Below, one piece after another: positions 10,261 to 21,379 of a DNA stretch of 64,000 nucleotides (positions are counted from its first letter, which is position 1; every line of letters begins with the position of its first letter). The notes beneath the pieces are model-generated. The model made no database searches. It was not told where the DNA came from and worked only from the letters and a program-made list of their open reading frames with translations. Both the position numbers and the translations under genes were made by a program. Source of the DNA: Diplonema papillatum. Taxonomy: Eukaryota; Euglenozoa; Diplonemea; Diplonemida; Diplonemidae. The stretch is taken from NCBI GenBank assembly GCA_030068145.1, contig JAPJBO010000671.1, positions 62,001 to 126,000 of the forward strand, read 5' to 3'.

Positions 10261-13200
10261 GACTCATGTTCTTTATGCGGCATGGTATCGGGATTTGTAT
10301 CTTTCGTGGCACAAGTCGTGCAGTTTAGTGGTCTAGCTTGGTTTGCCGTTTATCTTTCTTGTTAGCAAGCACACGAGTGCGAGGTTTGAGGGCAGCAACG
10401 CGGCCGGTCCGAAATAAGCCCGAGGTAGGCGAAAAAAGCGTGCGGACGGCGTTGACAGAAACCCGTTGGTGCATTGGCAGTGACCTCACGTGGTTGGACG
10501 TTTGGTCTTGCCAACGACGGACCTTTTCTAAAATAGCGTTTCAGCCAGCAACGATGTAATCAGCGGTGCAGCGTGGCGTTGTGAGATCGCAAACACTGAC
10601 AACAACTGAGAGGTACACTGGGTGGTCGTCGTGCACAACAATGTTGTGTGAAGCAGTCGTTAAAACCCCCGCAATTCGTTTGTCGGCTCTTTCGTACAGG
10701 TCCCTAATTTCATCACCCCAATGGGAAAAACGCTATTCCGGCTGGGGACACCATGCATGGCTACTGCATCCCGAAACACGCATACGAATAATCGCTGGGC
10801 AAGTAGCAGGAGCACGGCTCTCTGCTATTGTTTAGCATCGCTGGGCCTCATTTTTTCATGGTGTCCTATCCTTGAGGGCCGTGAACAAAAAAAACGGGTC
10901 TGCGTGAGGAAAAAGATAGCTTCCCGACGGTAGTCGTGACCCTTTGCAGCCTATACAAGAATATTTCGTTGACTTGGAGTAAGGAACTGAAGCAGAGCTT
11001 TCCCATACTGCATGAGGCGAGACTGGCCTTCGGTCGTAAGGATCCTCCTCGCCAGCGGTCGAAGAAGGCCTTGCATCCTATTTGCACGCCGCAATCCCCC
11101 GGCCCCCTTGATTTCCTGCCTCTTTCCCCCAGACCTATCGTTTGTGTATCACTGGCAGTGCTTCTGCTGGAGGTGGAGTGGTGGAAGGAGGAAGAAGAAG
11201 CCTGTTCGCGTGTGCAGAAGAGAACCTTCCTGGTAAAACACGTTGACGGATGAGGTGTCAGCAGTCACCTACGCCTGTACGCATTTCGGGTTTCCAACTC
11301 AACCTACATCATACATGTTTGTTCCACCCACGGTTGCTTCCCCGTTTGTGAGTATTAAGAGAAAAGGGGGTCCATAGATTTTTGACTGATAGGACAGTTT
11401 CGAATCGAGTGGAAAATAGGACAAAAAAAGTAAGAAGACAGGAACGAGATGAAACAAGCACTGGGAGAGGGCAAAGACCGTGCTCCAGACACGGCGATTG
11501 CTCAGAAGCTCGCTTAGCTGGTGCTGACTTGTTTTAACTCTAGGCGCTCGGAATTTGAATTATTGCGGGGTCCCGAGGCAACCTTCCGTAAACCTTGCCG
11601 AAACGTCCTTTTTCCCCCATACTCGTCCTCGTTTGACCCGCTGGAGCGTCAAGGCTTTGAGCCCTGCGTGGGGGGCACTTTGTGTAGGAAATCGGTACTC
11701 TCTTCGGTAGCTGACTGTAGTACTCGAAAATGCGACACGGGCTAATGAGAGTAGAAGCAGGGGTTCCTGCTAACCCGGCGGTCTAGTTTCAGCTCCGACT
11801 TTCACGGACGGCTAGTTTCAGATTCCATATCTGACGGACAGAACGGATTTCAAAGAGTCCAAAATGGTCCACACCTCCATGTGAAGTGGTAATGTGCTGA
11901 CCACTACGCCACAAAGGCTGAGTGTCGTCATATAAGCCAAAAGCTGAAAGCACGTTGTCCATGCAAGACAGAATTTGAAACTCCGTTGTTCTAGAGACAC
12001 TTTGTCCTTCTTTAATTGGTCGTTGTGTCAGGACTTGTGGGTTGATTGGTCAGTCCTGACGCCTGAGCTCGGGTGCACCAGGCTGTGCCGCCCGTGTTTT
12101 CTTCAAGGGTCGCGAAGTTGGTGTAACAGAGCCGAAGCCCGTGCTGGAAGGTACAATTTGGGCTGTGAATCTTGTGCGAGTACTCAAGAACTTCGTTCTG
12201 TCGACTATGCGCGCTGGGTTTTGCTTGTCGATTCCCTTTTGTCAGGTTAGCCGAACGAGTGCGCCCTACCAAGCTCGTTAGTGGGGCTCGGGGCGGATGC
12301 ACTGCGTGTTGAGTATGATAGACATTTTCTTATGGGTTCCCCAGAGCTGAGCGGTTCTGCCTTCAGGCAGTCCCTTGATGATTTGGGAAGCGGGTCCGAG
12401 TTCTTCCGTGGGTACGGGGAACTACACGTCCGGGAACTGCTGGTTCCTACTCCCTTTTAATTGTCCAGCGTTTGAACAAGTGCATAGGCAGCCGTTGGAC
12501 TCGCTTCATTCCCAGTTTTTGCAGCTTTGTTCGGGGCATCCGGTGCCTCACAAATAACATTTAGGGACGGGTCGCAGATGCTGAATCAAAAACGGATGAG
12601 GGGAGTAGTGGTTGAAACATGGCTCTGCTTGTAGACAAGAAACACGCTTTGTCTGCTGCCCTTTGGTTTTGAAGAATGGTCGTCCGGATATCGATGACAA
12701 CACGAATCACAATCGTTTGTGAAAAGCACCCTCTTCTTTCATCTAGATCGTTGCAGGAAAAGTATAACTATAATTCTCTTGGAAAGCAGCTACTGGCTAT
12801 CGCCAAGATAAACGACCAAACCCAACGGACCTGTCGTGAAAACGAGCTACAAAATTGCTACGTTGGCAAGATCCGCCGTGACTGGATTGCGGAAGTGACT
12901 AGAGTAGCGAGTAGCTGCTGCAGCACACGCGTGGAATTCAGAGACTGTACTTCAACACCGGGGAGGGAGCCAAGGGCAGCGGGTAAAGAAGAGCAAGGAT
13001 CCGAAAACAAACCAAAACAGACGATGGATGCCGAAACAAATAAGAAGAGAAACAGGAGAACAGGAAGAACAGGAAATGCTCGGACACTCACTGCTTGCGG
13101 CACAGGCCAGTGTACTTTCCGCCTGCACCTCTGGTCACACTGATGGCAATCAACGAATCAGGGGTTCATTGGCTCAACGGAGCCCTTCATTGGGGCGGCC

Positions 13201-14270
13201 GAAACTGTCCCGAGCTTTCTCCTCCAAAGTCGCCGCTTCAGAAAGAAGATGCAAAAGACCTCCGTCACTCCGTCACTCCGTCAATTCGCTAGCCCGCCAA
13301 TGTGCGCGAGCAACTTCAGTAAGTAGCTTTCTCCTCTCCTTTTGTTTGTCTTTCGTTGGGGTGAGTGTAGTTCTGCTACGTCGAGCACCTGTCATTATTG
13401 GGGTAAGAAGAATCGAAGGCAGAGGTTTCTACTAAAACCCTCCCCGTCCTCAACGGCCCGACGAGCCTGCAGACGTCGTAGTCAGCAACATACGAAACGC
13501 ATTTGATTATAGGTTTTTTGTTTTTGCGCCGATTCTGGGCACGAGCCTCTCTTGCTCTGAAGCATCTTGAAAACAGAAAAAGAGGGCTCGGTCTGGAAGG
13601 CGCATTGGCTGCACGACTTCCCTTCCCTGTAGGGAGGTGGCTTCGCGGAGGAAGCGGGTCTCGGCACACGCTCACTGCGAGCCTCCCGGGCCTTGGAGAC
13701 TGCTGAGAGACATCGTACATGTTCGAATGTCATCGAAGACGAGCGCGGTAGACAAGGCATGATCCGATACCATCAAACGCGTTCACATTCACTAGGCACA
13801 CTGACACGCACTCAGATTCACACTTCGACTGTCTGCAACGTGATCATCTTTACACTGAAACGGGCCAATAAGGGTGGGGGCAAGGGTGGCTGAAGTGACA
13901 CAAAGTAGTGATTACAGACGCGTCCACCAGACCGCCACGTGAACCTTTCACCGTCCCGTCCGTTCCGGTTCTGCGGCACATGCTCGAGTCAAGTGACTTC
14001 ACCTTCGTCTCCTTACGCAAAAGGGCTTCAGCCAGCAGTGTCGCTTTCAGGAATCGAACCCGACGCTTCTCGCACATCACGATAGTTGCACAACCTGCCT
14101 GCCCTAGGCTGCCTGAGACAGGCAAAAGGAAACACCGCAGCAGTCACGACTAATCACGCCGCTTTCAAATAGAGCCTGCGCTTTCGCAAAGAGGGTCAGT
14201 TGCCGTCCCTGATAGAACCAGTTGCCAGGGTTTGCTCGCACACAGGTTGGCTGAGGGAGCAAAGTGGCGC
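10261..14270. other. 4-kb region without a recognisable gene
   Basis: Frames here are short, and none shows a conserved motif or a convincing exon pair. A degenerate tRNA-like A-box is visible on the minus strand near 11.90 kb. A T-arm-like sequence lies near 14.05 kb on the minus strand. I see no transposon ends. Unrecognised single exons cannot be excluded. Confidence 0.5.
11835..11930 (-). pseudogene. Degenerate tRNA-like sequence (possible SINE head)
   Basis: On the minus strand the sequence TGGCGTAGTGGTCAGC matches the RNA polymerase III A-box consensus well. About 45 bp downstream a poor B-box-like TTGAAATCC occurs. The acceptor stem and anticodon arm do not pair properly, so this is not a working tRNA. 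A tRNA-derived SINE head is possible, but no second copy was noticed in the window. Confidence 0.28.
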
Positions 14271-15239
14271 TCAAAAACGATACTTTCGCTCCTGCGCAGC
14301 CCAGTAGTCAAACTGCACAAGCGGAGTGCCGTTGTTAGTATGCGACGAGCCGCTTGGAGCGAGGCTCTGCGTCATGCGGTTGAGGGCTTCCAGATTCCGT
14401 GAATTCAGCTCGCACGGCCGCTGCTGCTGCCCCTCGCTCGGCTCTTCAGATAATACACTGAAGGATCCACCGGTGGTCTTCGTGGGCTGATGCTTGAAGT
14501 AAAAGACGGCAAGCCAACCCAGAACGCAAAACACCGCCGCTAGCAGTGTCGCGATCAAAAGAGCCGTCGGAAACACGCTTTCGGGAGGCATGTCGTACGA
14601 GTAAAACGTAGTCGATGGAGCCAGCGACGAAGGCTTCTCAGACGCATCGAGACAGTCATATAACCCCGCGTGCGCTTGCAGTACCTCCAAAGGCGGTCCA
14701 TCTACCAATCCCGTCATGTTCCTATCCACCACCGGCTCAGGGACCGCCAGAGCTGGCCCAACAAGACACACAAAATACCATGCTGCTGTACTCGCCCCGC
14801 GGTTGCAGTTGTTCATGCCACAACCAATTGAATACGATTGTTTGGCAGCGAGGGGAGCAGTGCCATCCTCGATGGAGCCGCTTGCCCACCAAGGATTGAC
14901 CGCGTCAAGTATAGAATAGTCGCCGCAAGCACCTGTGCACTTGTGCTGCAGGGCCACAACGCCGTCGGTGTAGTTGTATCCGGGTAGTTGCCCGGGAGAA
15001 AAATGTACATGAGTTGGCTCGAATGCAGGCGCACACTGCTGGCTTACGAGGTTCGTTGCGGCCACTTCCAAGTCCTGATCCCACCGTAGCTTGTACAATT
15101 GCTGAAGGGATGCTGAAGAGTTGCGCAGTTGATTGATGCTGAACACAAGATGCCCACCCCAGTCGTGCACCGTGCACGTCGCCTCGCTCACGGCAGCGCA
15201 CGCGAGAACAAGCACTGGCAGCCGCAGACCGGCCGGCAT
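14271..15239 (-). CDS. CAP/SCP-domain type I membrane protein
   Basis: A single-exon 322-residue frame. Residues 1-20 form a signal peptide (MPAGLRL followed by a Val/Leu/Ala core and a cleavable Ala-Thr). Residues about 25-165 look like a CAP (SCP/TAPS) domain. The helix LQQLYKLRWDQDLEVAA matches the family's opening helix, His residues follow in THVHF, and the closing YSIGCGMNNC ... WYFVC strand carries paired cysteines. A transmembrane helix lies at about residues 227-250 (VFPTALLIATLLAAVFCVLG), followed by a 70-residue Ser/Gln-rich cytoplasmic tail. CAP proteins are secreted or surface proteins of varied function, often lipid-binding. No residue set here predicts an enzyme. The first Met is chosen because the signal peptide starts there. 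Confidence 0.72.
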   Translation of the reverse strand: MPAGLRLPVLVLACAAVSEATCTVHDWGGHLVFSINQLRNSSASLQQLYKLRWDQDLEVAATNLVSQQCAPAFEPTHVHFSPGQLPGYNYTDGVVALQHKCTGACGDYSILDAVNPWWASGSIEDGTAPLAAKQSYSIGCGMNNCNRGASTAAWYFVCLVGPALAVPEPVVDRNMTGLVDGPPLEVLQAHAGLYDCLDASEKPSSLAPSTTFYSYDMPPESVFPTALLIATLLAAVFCVLGWLAVFYFKHQPTKTTGGSFSVLSEEPSEGQQQRPCELNSRNLEALNRMTQSLAPSGSSHTNNGTPLVQFDYWAAQERKYRF

Positions 15240-15845
15240 CTTGCCGAGCTAAAGCTCAACCCCTTTCGTTTCAGTTTTTTTTACTGGCTGGTTTTAGAGT
15301 TATAGCTTTGTCAAGAATGACTGAGTTGTCCTCTTATCGCGACACAGAAACCGGGACAAGGAGTAGAACTCTCCCGGGACGACTAGAGCCAAGAAGTTCA
15401 CGAAAGCATAACACAACAGCAGAGGGCAGGAGCCAGTCTGTGGTTTCCTAAAAGGTTTGCCGCGATACCTCGTGATGAAAACAACGAGCGTGCTGGGATG
15501 TAATCGTTTCTGTGCTAGCCGACGTCCGCTCATGGTGATCTTTCAGACTCACGTTAAAGAAAGAAAATCTCGCACAAACTACCGAGTAAAATGCCAAGCA
15601 CCCTGGAAAGGGCTGCCGACACGTGGACATTGCGAGAACGATTCGGTTAGAGGAGTTATGCTAGTACGTAGTGTGGTAGGGTACAAAGCGCAGGCTGATT
15701 GGCTTCGTTCAACGAATTTCCATTCGCCAACGGCGGATTGCGCCGTCAGCGCTGCCCTGCAACTACCTCACAGCTCCGGACGGGGAGACATGGGAGAGTA
15801 GGATGGTTTTACGAATCTTGTGGATCTACGGGGGAAATGAGTTCA

Positions 15846-16458
15846 CTACAACGCGGATGCCATCCGATTCGTCACACGTTGCGCCCGGCGTTGCCGCTTT
15901 TTGTGGTGAACAACGAAGGCAGCCTGCACCATTAGTGCCGCTCTGTGCCTCCTTTGCTCGCGTTGAGTGGTTGTTGCTCTTTGCTGGACGAGCTGCTGGT
16001 ACTCGCCGTCGAACCTGCCAAGAACCCCTCGGAATGCAGCCTGCACACGCACTGCTGAGTACGCTTGCGTCTCTGCTGCGTTGTTTGCAATGCGACGAGT
16101 TTGAAGTTGAATGCGCTTCGCCACCATCAGTCGCGTAGACGTACGGGACCGCCATGTGCGCTGCAGGGCCCGGGCGAGAATCACTTGCTGGGTACGAAAT
16201 GCTGCCCGCTCCGCAGCTGCTTGTTTACACGCTGTTCTCTTGCGTTGCCTAAGCCATTCAACTTGTTTTCGCGCACGGTTGGATCGCCATGCTGTCTGTA
16301 TGCAAACGGCAGCAAGCCGGCGTGCCTTGTACCGTGCCGATATTGCGGCTAGTGTCCCTATGCCGCAGACCTGCGCCGCAATCTCACTTGCCTCGATCAT
16401 GCGGCTTCGCTTGGACCCGCGTTTCTTGAGCTGCTTGTGTCGTTGCCGGCGCTCGTAG
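15846..16458 (-). CDS. IQ-motif protein, 3' exon
   Basis: The last exon of a minus-strand gene. The acceptor is at 16459-16461 (CACACAG), and the frame ends at a stop at 15846. It encodes a Lys/Arg/Gln-rich helical protein with at least four IQ-like units: AAVCIQTAWRSNRARKQ, LARALQRTWRSRTSTR, AVRVQAAFRGVLGRF and AALMVQAAFVVHHKKR. IQ motifs bind calmodulin or EF-hand light chains. The exon joins the one at 20163 in phase (CG+C gives Arg), producing a continuous helix across the junction. Specific function is unknown; candidates are centrosomal, axonemal or myosin-associated proteins. Confidence 0.68.
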
Positions 16459-16579
16459 CTGTGTGTGTGCGTGTGGTGCGTGGCTTCCAAGAAGCTTTTC
16501 GAACGAGCAGCGAACGTTTGTGCAGCAGACAGATGAGCTCCTCGGGAAGGCGCTGATAACCTAGTAGAACTGGGTGGCG

Positions 16580-16934
16580 GTCACAAAAGAGTGACCAAGC
16601 AGCCGTGGAACTCCGGGTTCGACACGCCGAGTGCTGACGACGCTTGGTGGAACAGTCGTGCGGGGCCTGTCGTGCAGAGCACATCCAAAAAATAGAACTG
16701 CACACGCGAGGCCACCGGTTCTCTGCAGGAAACTCCTCTCTATGCAACACTTAACGTGGGCCGTGAAAATTAGGGGCTGTGTACCTCGAAGGGTGGTTGC
16801 GGAATGGAGGCAGACGAGCGGCCGACACAACTCAGAACGTACGCGGAGAGAAGCACCACCGAGTCCGGTCGGCAGTAACCTGAGGTTGGCCACATAAAAC
16901 GGGTACCCAACACACACACACACACACACACAGT
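16580..16934 (+). mobile_element. 5'-truncated LINE 3' end with (AC)n tail (copy 1)
   Basis: Positions about 16598-16680 align with 19190-19275 of the neighbouring LINE. Both share CAGCCGTGG followed by a GGAACRGTYGTGCGGGG block. It ends with AAACGGGTACCCA followed by an (AC)n run, like the AAACGGGTCCGCA-(AC)n end of the second copy. Only the 3' part is present, and it is diverged. Confidence 0.6.
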
Positions 16935-19896
16935 TTGGATGCGACACATAGCAGACATCGAAGCAGCGATACCACTCTCGTATGTCGACGATGTGTATGC
17001 GATGTTGAAGTCACTCGCAAACCTGGAGGAGGCGGCCAGGCGGTCAGGACGGTTTGCAGGGCTGACCGGGATGAAAGTCTGCACGCAGAAGAAATCGCAT
17101 TTCTTCACAACGGCGCCGGACGCTCCGCAAACGATCGAATACGCGGAGAGCAAAGACGAGGAGGGGAACAGCGAGCAGACCGAATTGATACGGAGGCGCA
17201 CAACATTTGATGCCCTGGGGGCGATGAGAACGACGGATCGGGTGCCGCCGGGGGAGGCGATACAACCGTCAAGGCGTATCTTGGAGAGAAACGCTGAAGC
17301 CGAGCTCGTGCTGAAAAGGGCTAGCTGTCTCCCGCTTCCAGGCGACGCAAGAGACCTGGTCGTTAGTATGACGGCAGGGGCAAAGCGGTACTACGGCACC
17401 GCAGTGTCCGAACTCAGGAAGCGGGACATCGTGCGCCTACGAAGGCTGTTTACTGACGCGGTGTGGACGGGACCGCCGCGGCGAGCCCAGGAGGCCGTGC
17501 TGCACATACTGCACCACGGGCACAGACTCGACCCGGTAGTAGTGCCCGTTTACCGGAGAATAACCACCTGGGCTGTTCAAGTCGAGAAGTGGGAGTCCGC
17601 GCGGACTCTGTCCCGGACGGCATGGGAGCAAAGCGACACGCTACTAATGCTGAGAGGGCCCCTAGCCCTTTTCAAGAGAGCTCTGGATGGGCTCCAGTGG
17701 CGCTGGGTGGCACCGACCAGCATTGCCTACACGAACGAAGCCGGAGACGAGGTAGTGCACGATGCAGCGGCGCAAGGCTGCACCCGAATCTTTCAACACG
17801 ACTTGCGGCACGCGCTGAGGCTGCGTGAGATGGCTCAGCTCGCAGCGCGGCGAGCAGCGGACTTCGGGGGTGTGCAGAACGGGGTAGACCACCAGGCAAC
17901 CCGGCACCTACTAGAAATGCGGGACTCCCCCCTCACCGCGTACGAAGCCGGCATGCTGAAGTCGGTACTTGCGGGGGCCACACCGGCAACCGGGCGAACG
18001 GGGTTGGGTGAACGAAACTGCCCGTACTGCGACACACAGGACCGGGAGACGGTAGAGCACTTGTTCTGGATGTGCCCAGCCTGGGAACGAAGTCGATCGA
18101 AGCACGGAGACTTGGTAAACGTGCAAAGGAATTGGCCCCCGTGCCTACGCTTGTGCGGGGTGGCCCCAGCTGTACGAGGAGACGAAGCGATCCCCGGGCT
18201 GCCGGCAGCTAGGGAAGAAAGGTTGCGTGTACTAAAGCGGCTACACCTTTTCTTCGTCGAGGTCCTAACTCGACGTCAGGAAGCAGACGGCCTGCTTGAC
18301 AGGTCCGCCAGGCATCACAGGACCGTGGACTACCCGCGTGGGTGGAAGCCATCAGAACCACACAGACTCACGGTCCCTGCCATTGCACCTTCCGCCGTCG
18401 GAACGAAGTGGAAATATGGCCAAGAGATGTGGATGGCATTTACCGACTGGCTGCAGCAGACGAAGTGGGCCCCCCCAGGGCACGATGAGCTGGGAACCAG
18501 TTTCATCGAACTGGCAGTGGATTTCGAGCTGTACACAGGACGGCGACTCCCTGACCTGAAGAGTAGGTTCTACTCAGCTCCTCCACAAGCACCAACAGGC
18601 AAGGCAACGGCAGCCCGCGCTACGTTACCGGCCCGGGAAATGGGAGACAGCAGGCTCCTGGTTTATTTCGATGGCGGGGCGAGAGCGAATGGGACCGCCT
18701 TCGCCGTTGCCGGGGCGGGGGCAGTCGTGTACCGCGATGGAGTGAAAGTGGCAGAAGTGGTCCTGCCACTGCCGACCGTGCGCAGCAACAACGTAGCAGA
18801 GTACGAAGGACTGCTAGCGGGCCTGCACCTGCTGGGGGATGCAGGCGAAGCGGAAGGAGAGGAATGCACGGTGCGAGGCGACTCGGCGCTGGTTGTCGGG
18901 CACCTCGCACGACGCATGGCATGTTCAGAGGAACTGAAGCCGTATCTGACGCGCGCGGCCTTGAAGGTGTCGTCCCTGCAGAGACGGCTGACACTGCACA
19001 TTGAGCACGTTGCGCGGGAGCAGAACACAGACGCGGACGCGCTCAGCAACGCCGCCATGGACCTGGTGCAACGCCAAAGGCCCACCCGGCAGCAACAAGA
19101 GACCATGCTGGCAAACTTCCGTCGGTCCGGTCTAGGAAAAGCGCTCAGCCTCATCGAAATGGGGAAGGCGTATGGGAAGGTGGTTGCACAGCCGTGGTTC
19201 TGCGGCCATGAATACTCCACCACCGTTTTGACATCTGTGGGAGGAACGGTTGTGCGGGGTGTTTCGAGGCGTGCACAGTTATTGACCGCGACCGAGGATG
19301 TGATCATGAAGATACGCGAACACACACGAGAAAATCGGCCAGACCAACAAGAAAACAGCCCGTTCCCTCCGCACCTGGGATGGGCCGCAACTTTTTTGCC
19401 AGAGGAGGCCTATCCGGCAGGGTGGACGCAGGGAAAGCCGGATTGGAAGACGAAGGCTGAAGCGGCAGGAAGAAGCTCAAGCACGGAACCGTGCGAAGGA
19501 GCCCCCCCGTTCGAGGCCCCAGAAGGCGCGGTGAATACCTCCCGCCCCGGAGTGGTTTGCTCGCATCACAGGAAGCCGCGATGCAGGGAGTGCGTCAAAA
19601 AGCGCCTACCGGCGGAGACCTGCTGTCGCCTCAAGCAGCATCATCACGGATCGGATGGTCTAAGGCCGCGGATGCACTTTTGCACAGCACACAGACTAGG
19701 ACGCTGCGGCGACTGCGTAGTAGCAAACGAAGCATTAGCCAGCTGCTGCCCGAAGCACCATGCAAACAGAAGAGCGAACAGAGACCCCCACTCCCAGCCC
19801 GAGGGTGCATCGGCCGTTACCTAGCCATAAATGAGCGTGGTCGTACTTTCGTAAAGGGAGGCACCACGTTAAAACGGGTCCGCAACACACACACAC
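16935..19896 (+). mobile_element. 5'-truncated LINE with RT, CCHC, RNase H and (AC)n tail (copy 2)
   Basis: This insertion starts immediately after the (AC)n tail of copy 1 and ends in its own (AC)n tail at about 19886-19896. Its 5' half is missing: the sequence begins just before the RT catalytic box. The head-to-tail stacking suggests insertion into the AC tract of the older copy. It belongs to the same broad group as the LINE at 57.7-63.2 kb, sharing the post-RT block RRAQEAVLHILHHGHRLDP and the Cys/His tail, but it also carries an RNase H that the other lacks. Confidence 0.8.
16939..19824 (+). CDS. LINE ORF2 C-terminal part: RT, zinc motif, RNase H, Cys/His tail
   Basis: The frame is open for 961 codons with no stop. 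Residues 12-25 hold the YVDD catalytic box of the reverse transcriptase, so fingers and most of the palm are missing. A CCHC motif (CPYC ... H ... C) lies at about 360-378, as in most LINEs. Residues about 570-715 form a ribonuclease HI of the archaeal/plant type, with YFDGGARANG, NNVAEYEGLLAGL, RGDSALVVGHL and REQNTDADALSN giving the acidic active-site residues. The last 90 residues have repeated C-x-x-H ... C-x-x-C ... CC-x-x-x-x-HH units of unknown role. An intact frame despite truncation points to a fairly young insertion. Confidence 0.8.
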   Translation: MRHIADIEAAIPLSYVDDVYAMLKSLANLEEAARRSGRFAGLTGMKVCTQKKSHFFTTAPDAPQTIEYAESKDEEGNSEQTELIRRRTTFDALGAMRTTDRVPPGEAIQPSRRILERNAEAELVLKRASCLPLPGDARDLVVSMTAGAKRYYGTAVSELRKRDIVRLRRLFTDAVWTGPPRRAQEAVLHILHHGHRLDPVVVPVYRRITTWAVQVEKWESARTLSRTAWEQSDTLLMLRGPLALFKRALDGLQWRWVAPTSIAYTNEAGDEVVHDAAAQGCTRIFQHDLRHALRLREMAQLAARRAADFGGVQNGVDHQATRHLLEMRDSPLTAYEAGMLKSVLAGATPATGRTGLGERNCPYCDTQDRETVEHLFWMCPAWERSRSKHGDLVNVQRNWPPCLRLCGVAPAVRGDEAIPGLPAAREERLRVLKRLHLFFVEVLTRRQEADGLLDRSARHHRTVDYPRGWKPSEPHRLTVPAIAPSAVGTKWKYGQEMWMAFTDWLQQTKWAPPGHDELGTSFIELAVDFELYTGRRLPDLKSRFYSAPPQAPTGKATAARATLPAREMGDSRLLVYFDGGARANGTAFAVAGAGAVVYRDGVKVAEVVLPLPTVRSNNVAEYEGLLAGLHLLGDAGEAEGEECTVRGDSALVVGHLARRMACSEELKPYLTRAALKVSSLQRRLTLHIEHVAREQNTDADALSNAAMDLVQRQRPTRQQQETMLANFRRSGLGKALSLIEMGKAYGKVVAQPWFCGHEYSTTVLTSVGGTVVRGVSRRAQLLTATEDVIMKIREHTRENRPDQQENSPFPPHLGWAATFLPEEAYPAGWTQGKPDWKTKAEAAGRSSSTEPCEGAPPFEAPEGAVNTSRPGVVCSHHRKPRCRECVKKRLPAETCCRLKQHHHGSDGLRPRMHFCTAHRLGRCGDCVVANEALASCCPKHHANRRANRDPHSQPEGASAVT

Positions 19897-20162
19897 ATCT
19901 AGCAAGCATGCTTGGGCGCCTTCGGTGCGTCATTTTGGATTGTCAGTCTTGTTCGCCAAATGCGAAATTGGATGGGTAACGCAAACCCCGACAAACGCAG
20001 GCCTCATTGTTTGCCTTCTTTTTGTACTCTTTCGATACGCATTCACACAAAATGCAGGCAGCAGGTGGAAGATCGTCAGACGCGCAAAGTGGTCGTTTTG
20101 AGGAGATTGCAACAAACTAGAGAGAGTTCTCCAGACAAGCTGAGTAAATAAAAATGGCACAC

Positions 20163-20598
20163 CGAACGTAGATACGAGCACGATACCCTCTCCACAATGC
20201 TTGGATGCGGGTCACCGCATTGCGAATGATAGCAGCCTTGCGACTGACTGAAGCCGCCTCGAGCAGGTTACAAAGTCTATTCCGCTGGCTGCCGATGCGC
20301 TCGCCGCAGGCCCGGAACACTTTCTGGAGCACAAGAGCCGCTTTAGTCGACGTGGCGTGGTCCTCCTCAACACACAACCGAGCCCGTCTCGTGTCTCTTC
20401 GCTCGCGTCGCCAGGAGGCTTCAAAGCGTGCGTTGTAGGCACGGTAAGCCGTCTGTATTTGCAGCGCTGCTGCTCCTGAACGATGCTTTAACAGGTCCTC
20501 GCTTTGTCTTCCTGCTGCGTGAAGTGCAGGACTAAGTGCAACTCTTGGCACAGCGCTGAACGAAAGAGACGTCTGTGATCGAATGAGAGTTTCAGCTA
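20163..20598 (-). CDS. IQ-motif protein, middle exon
   Basis: A minus-strand exon from a good acceptor (TTCTTTTGCAG, ending at about 20599) to the donor at 20162. It encodes three IQ-like repeats: AALQIQTAYRAYNARFEASW, ALVLQKVFRACGERIG and AVTRIQALWRGYRARIYV. Its end joins the 15846-16458 exon in phase. The upstream junction needs one base from the preceding exon, which should be around 21.3-21.8 kb. Confidence 0.6.
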
Positions 20599-21379
20599 CT
20601 GCAAAAGAAGAAAGACGAGACAGGCGGTGCCACAAGATTTATCACAGCAGGCCACGTGCCTCCCGTCGAGCAGCGACAACAACAGCAGCGGGGCTCGCTG
20701 TTGGAGAAGCGTGTGGACGAGTTGATATAACTTGGGGGAGGCATCCGTTTGAAACTTGTCACCCGCCGCCCGAAGCGTCGACTGCGGAGGTGCTTGACAG
20801 ATGGCGCCAGTACACACACTGCCAGGTGTGGCCTTCCGCACCCACTCCGGTAGTTCTCACTAAGACGAAGAGTGAGCTTCGTATCCGCGGCACACGTATG
20901 GGGCCGGACGGAGCAACGATAGTCATTTTGGGATAAGATGTGTTTCAGCTCACGCACGATACATACTCGTATGCACACTTTGGCTAGCTAAGGTTGTGAT
21001 TCATGTGACGGTTGTAATGCAGCATGCAGCATGGTGGTGCAGAGGTGCACTGGAGCAGTCCAGTAAAGGGTACAAGCCGGTTCCGGGCCTGAGCGAATCC
21101 AACTGCCGCCGGCGATAATCGCTCAGTCAGCTGCCTGCGACGGCGTTCTTTTGATCGACGTTTTGAGTGCTGAGTTGCTGAGGCCGCCCAGGCACGCCGC
21201 TGACTTGTTCTATTCGGGGCCAAACTACTGCTCTGACTGAATGAAAAAGAATCGTTATTTGTTGTCTTCCACTGTCGGGCAATGCGTTGCTTCATGGAGA
21301 TGAAGGCATCCAGCGGCCCCTTAGAATCTGGCGCGGAACAAACGGTTGGACACATACAGTTAATGCCTGGGACGATTGC

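Larger units (their letters stand above)
16459..20162 (-). other. 3.7-kb intron of the IQ gene filled by LINE copies
   Basis: On the minus strand the donor is GTGTGCC at 20162-20156 and the acceptor CACACAG at 16465-16459. The phases of the flanking exons agree. Almost all of the intron is made of two LINE insertions in the opposite (plus) orientation. Host introns elsewhere in the window, in the cyclase gene, are only about 200 bp, so the size is explained by the insertions. Confidence 0.6.

Noticed and set aside
14035-14110. tRNA on the minus strand (good T-arm GGGTTCGATTCC)
   Set aside because: The T-stem pairs, but no acceptor stem, D-arm or anticodon arm can be formed around it.
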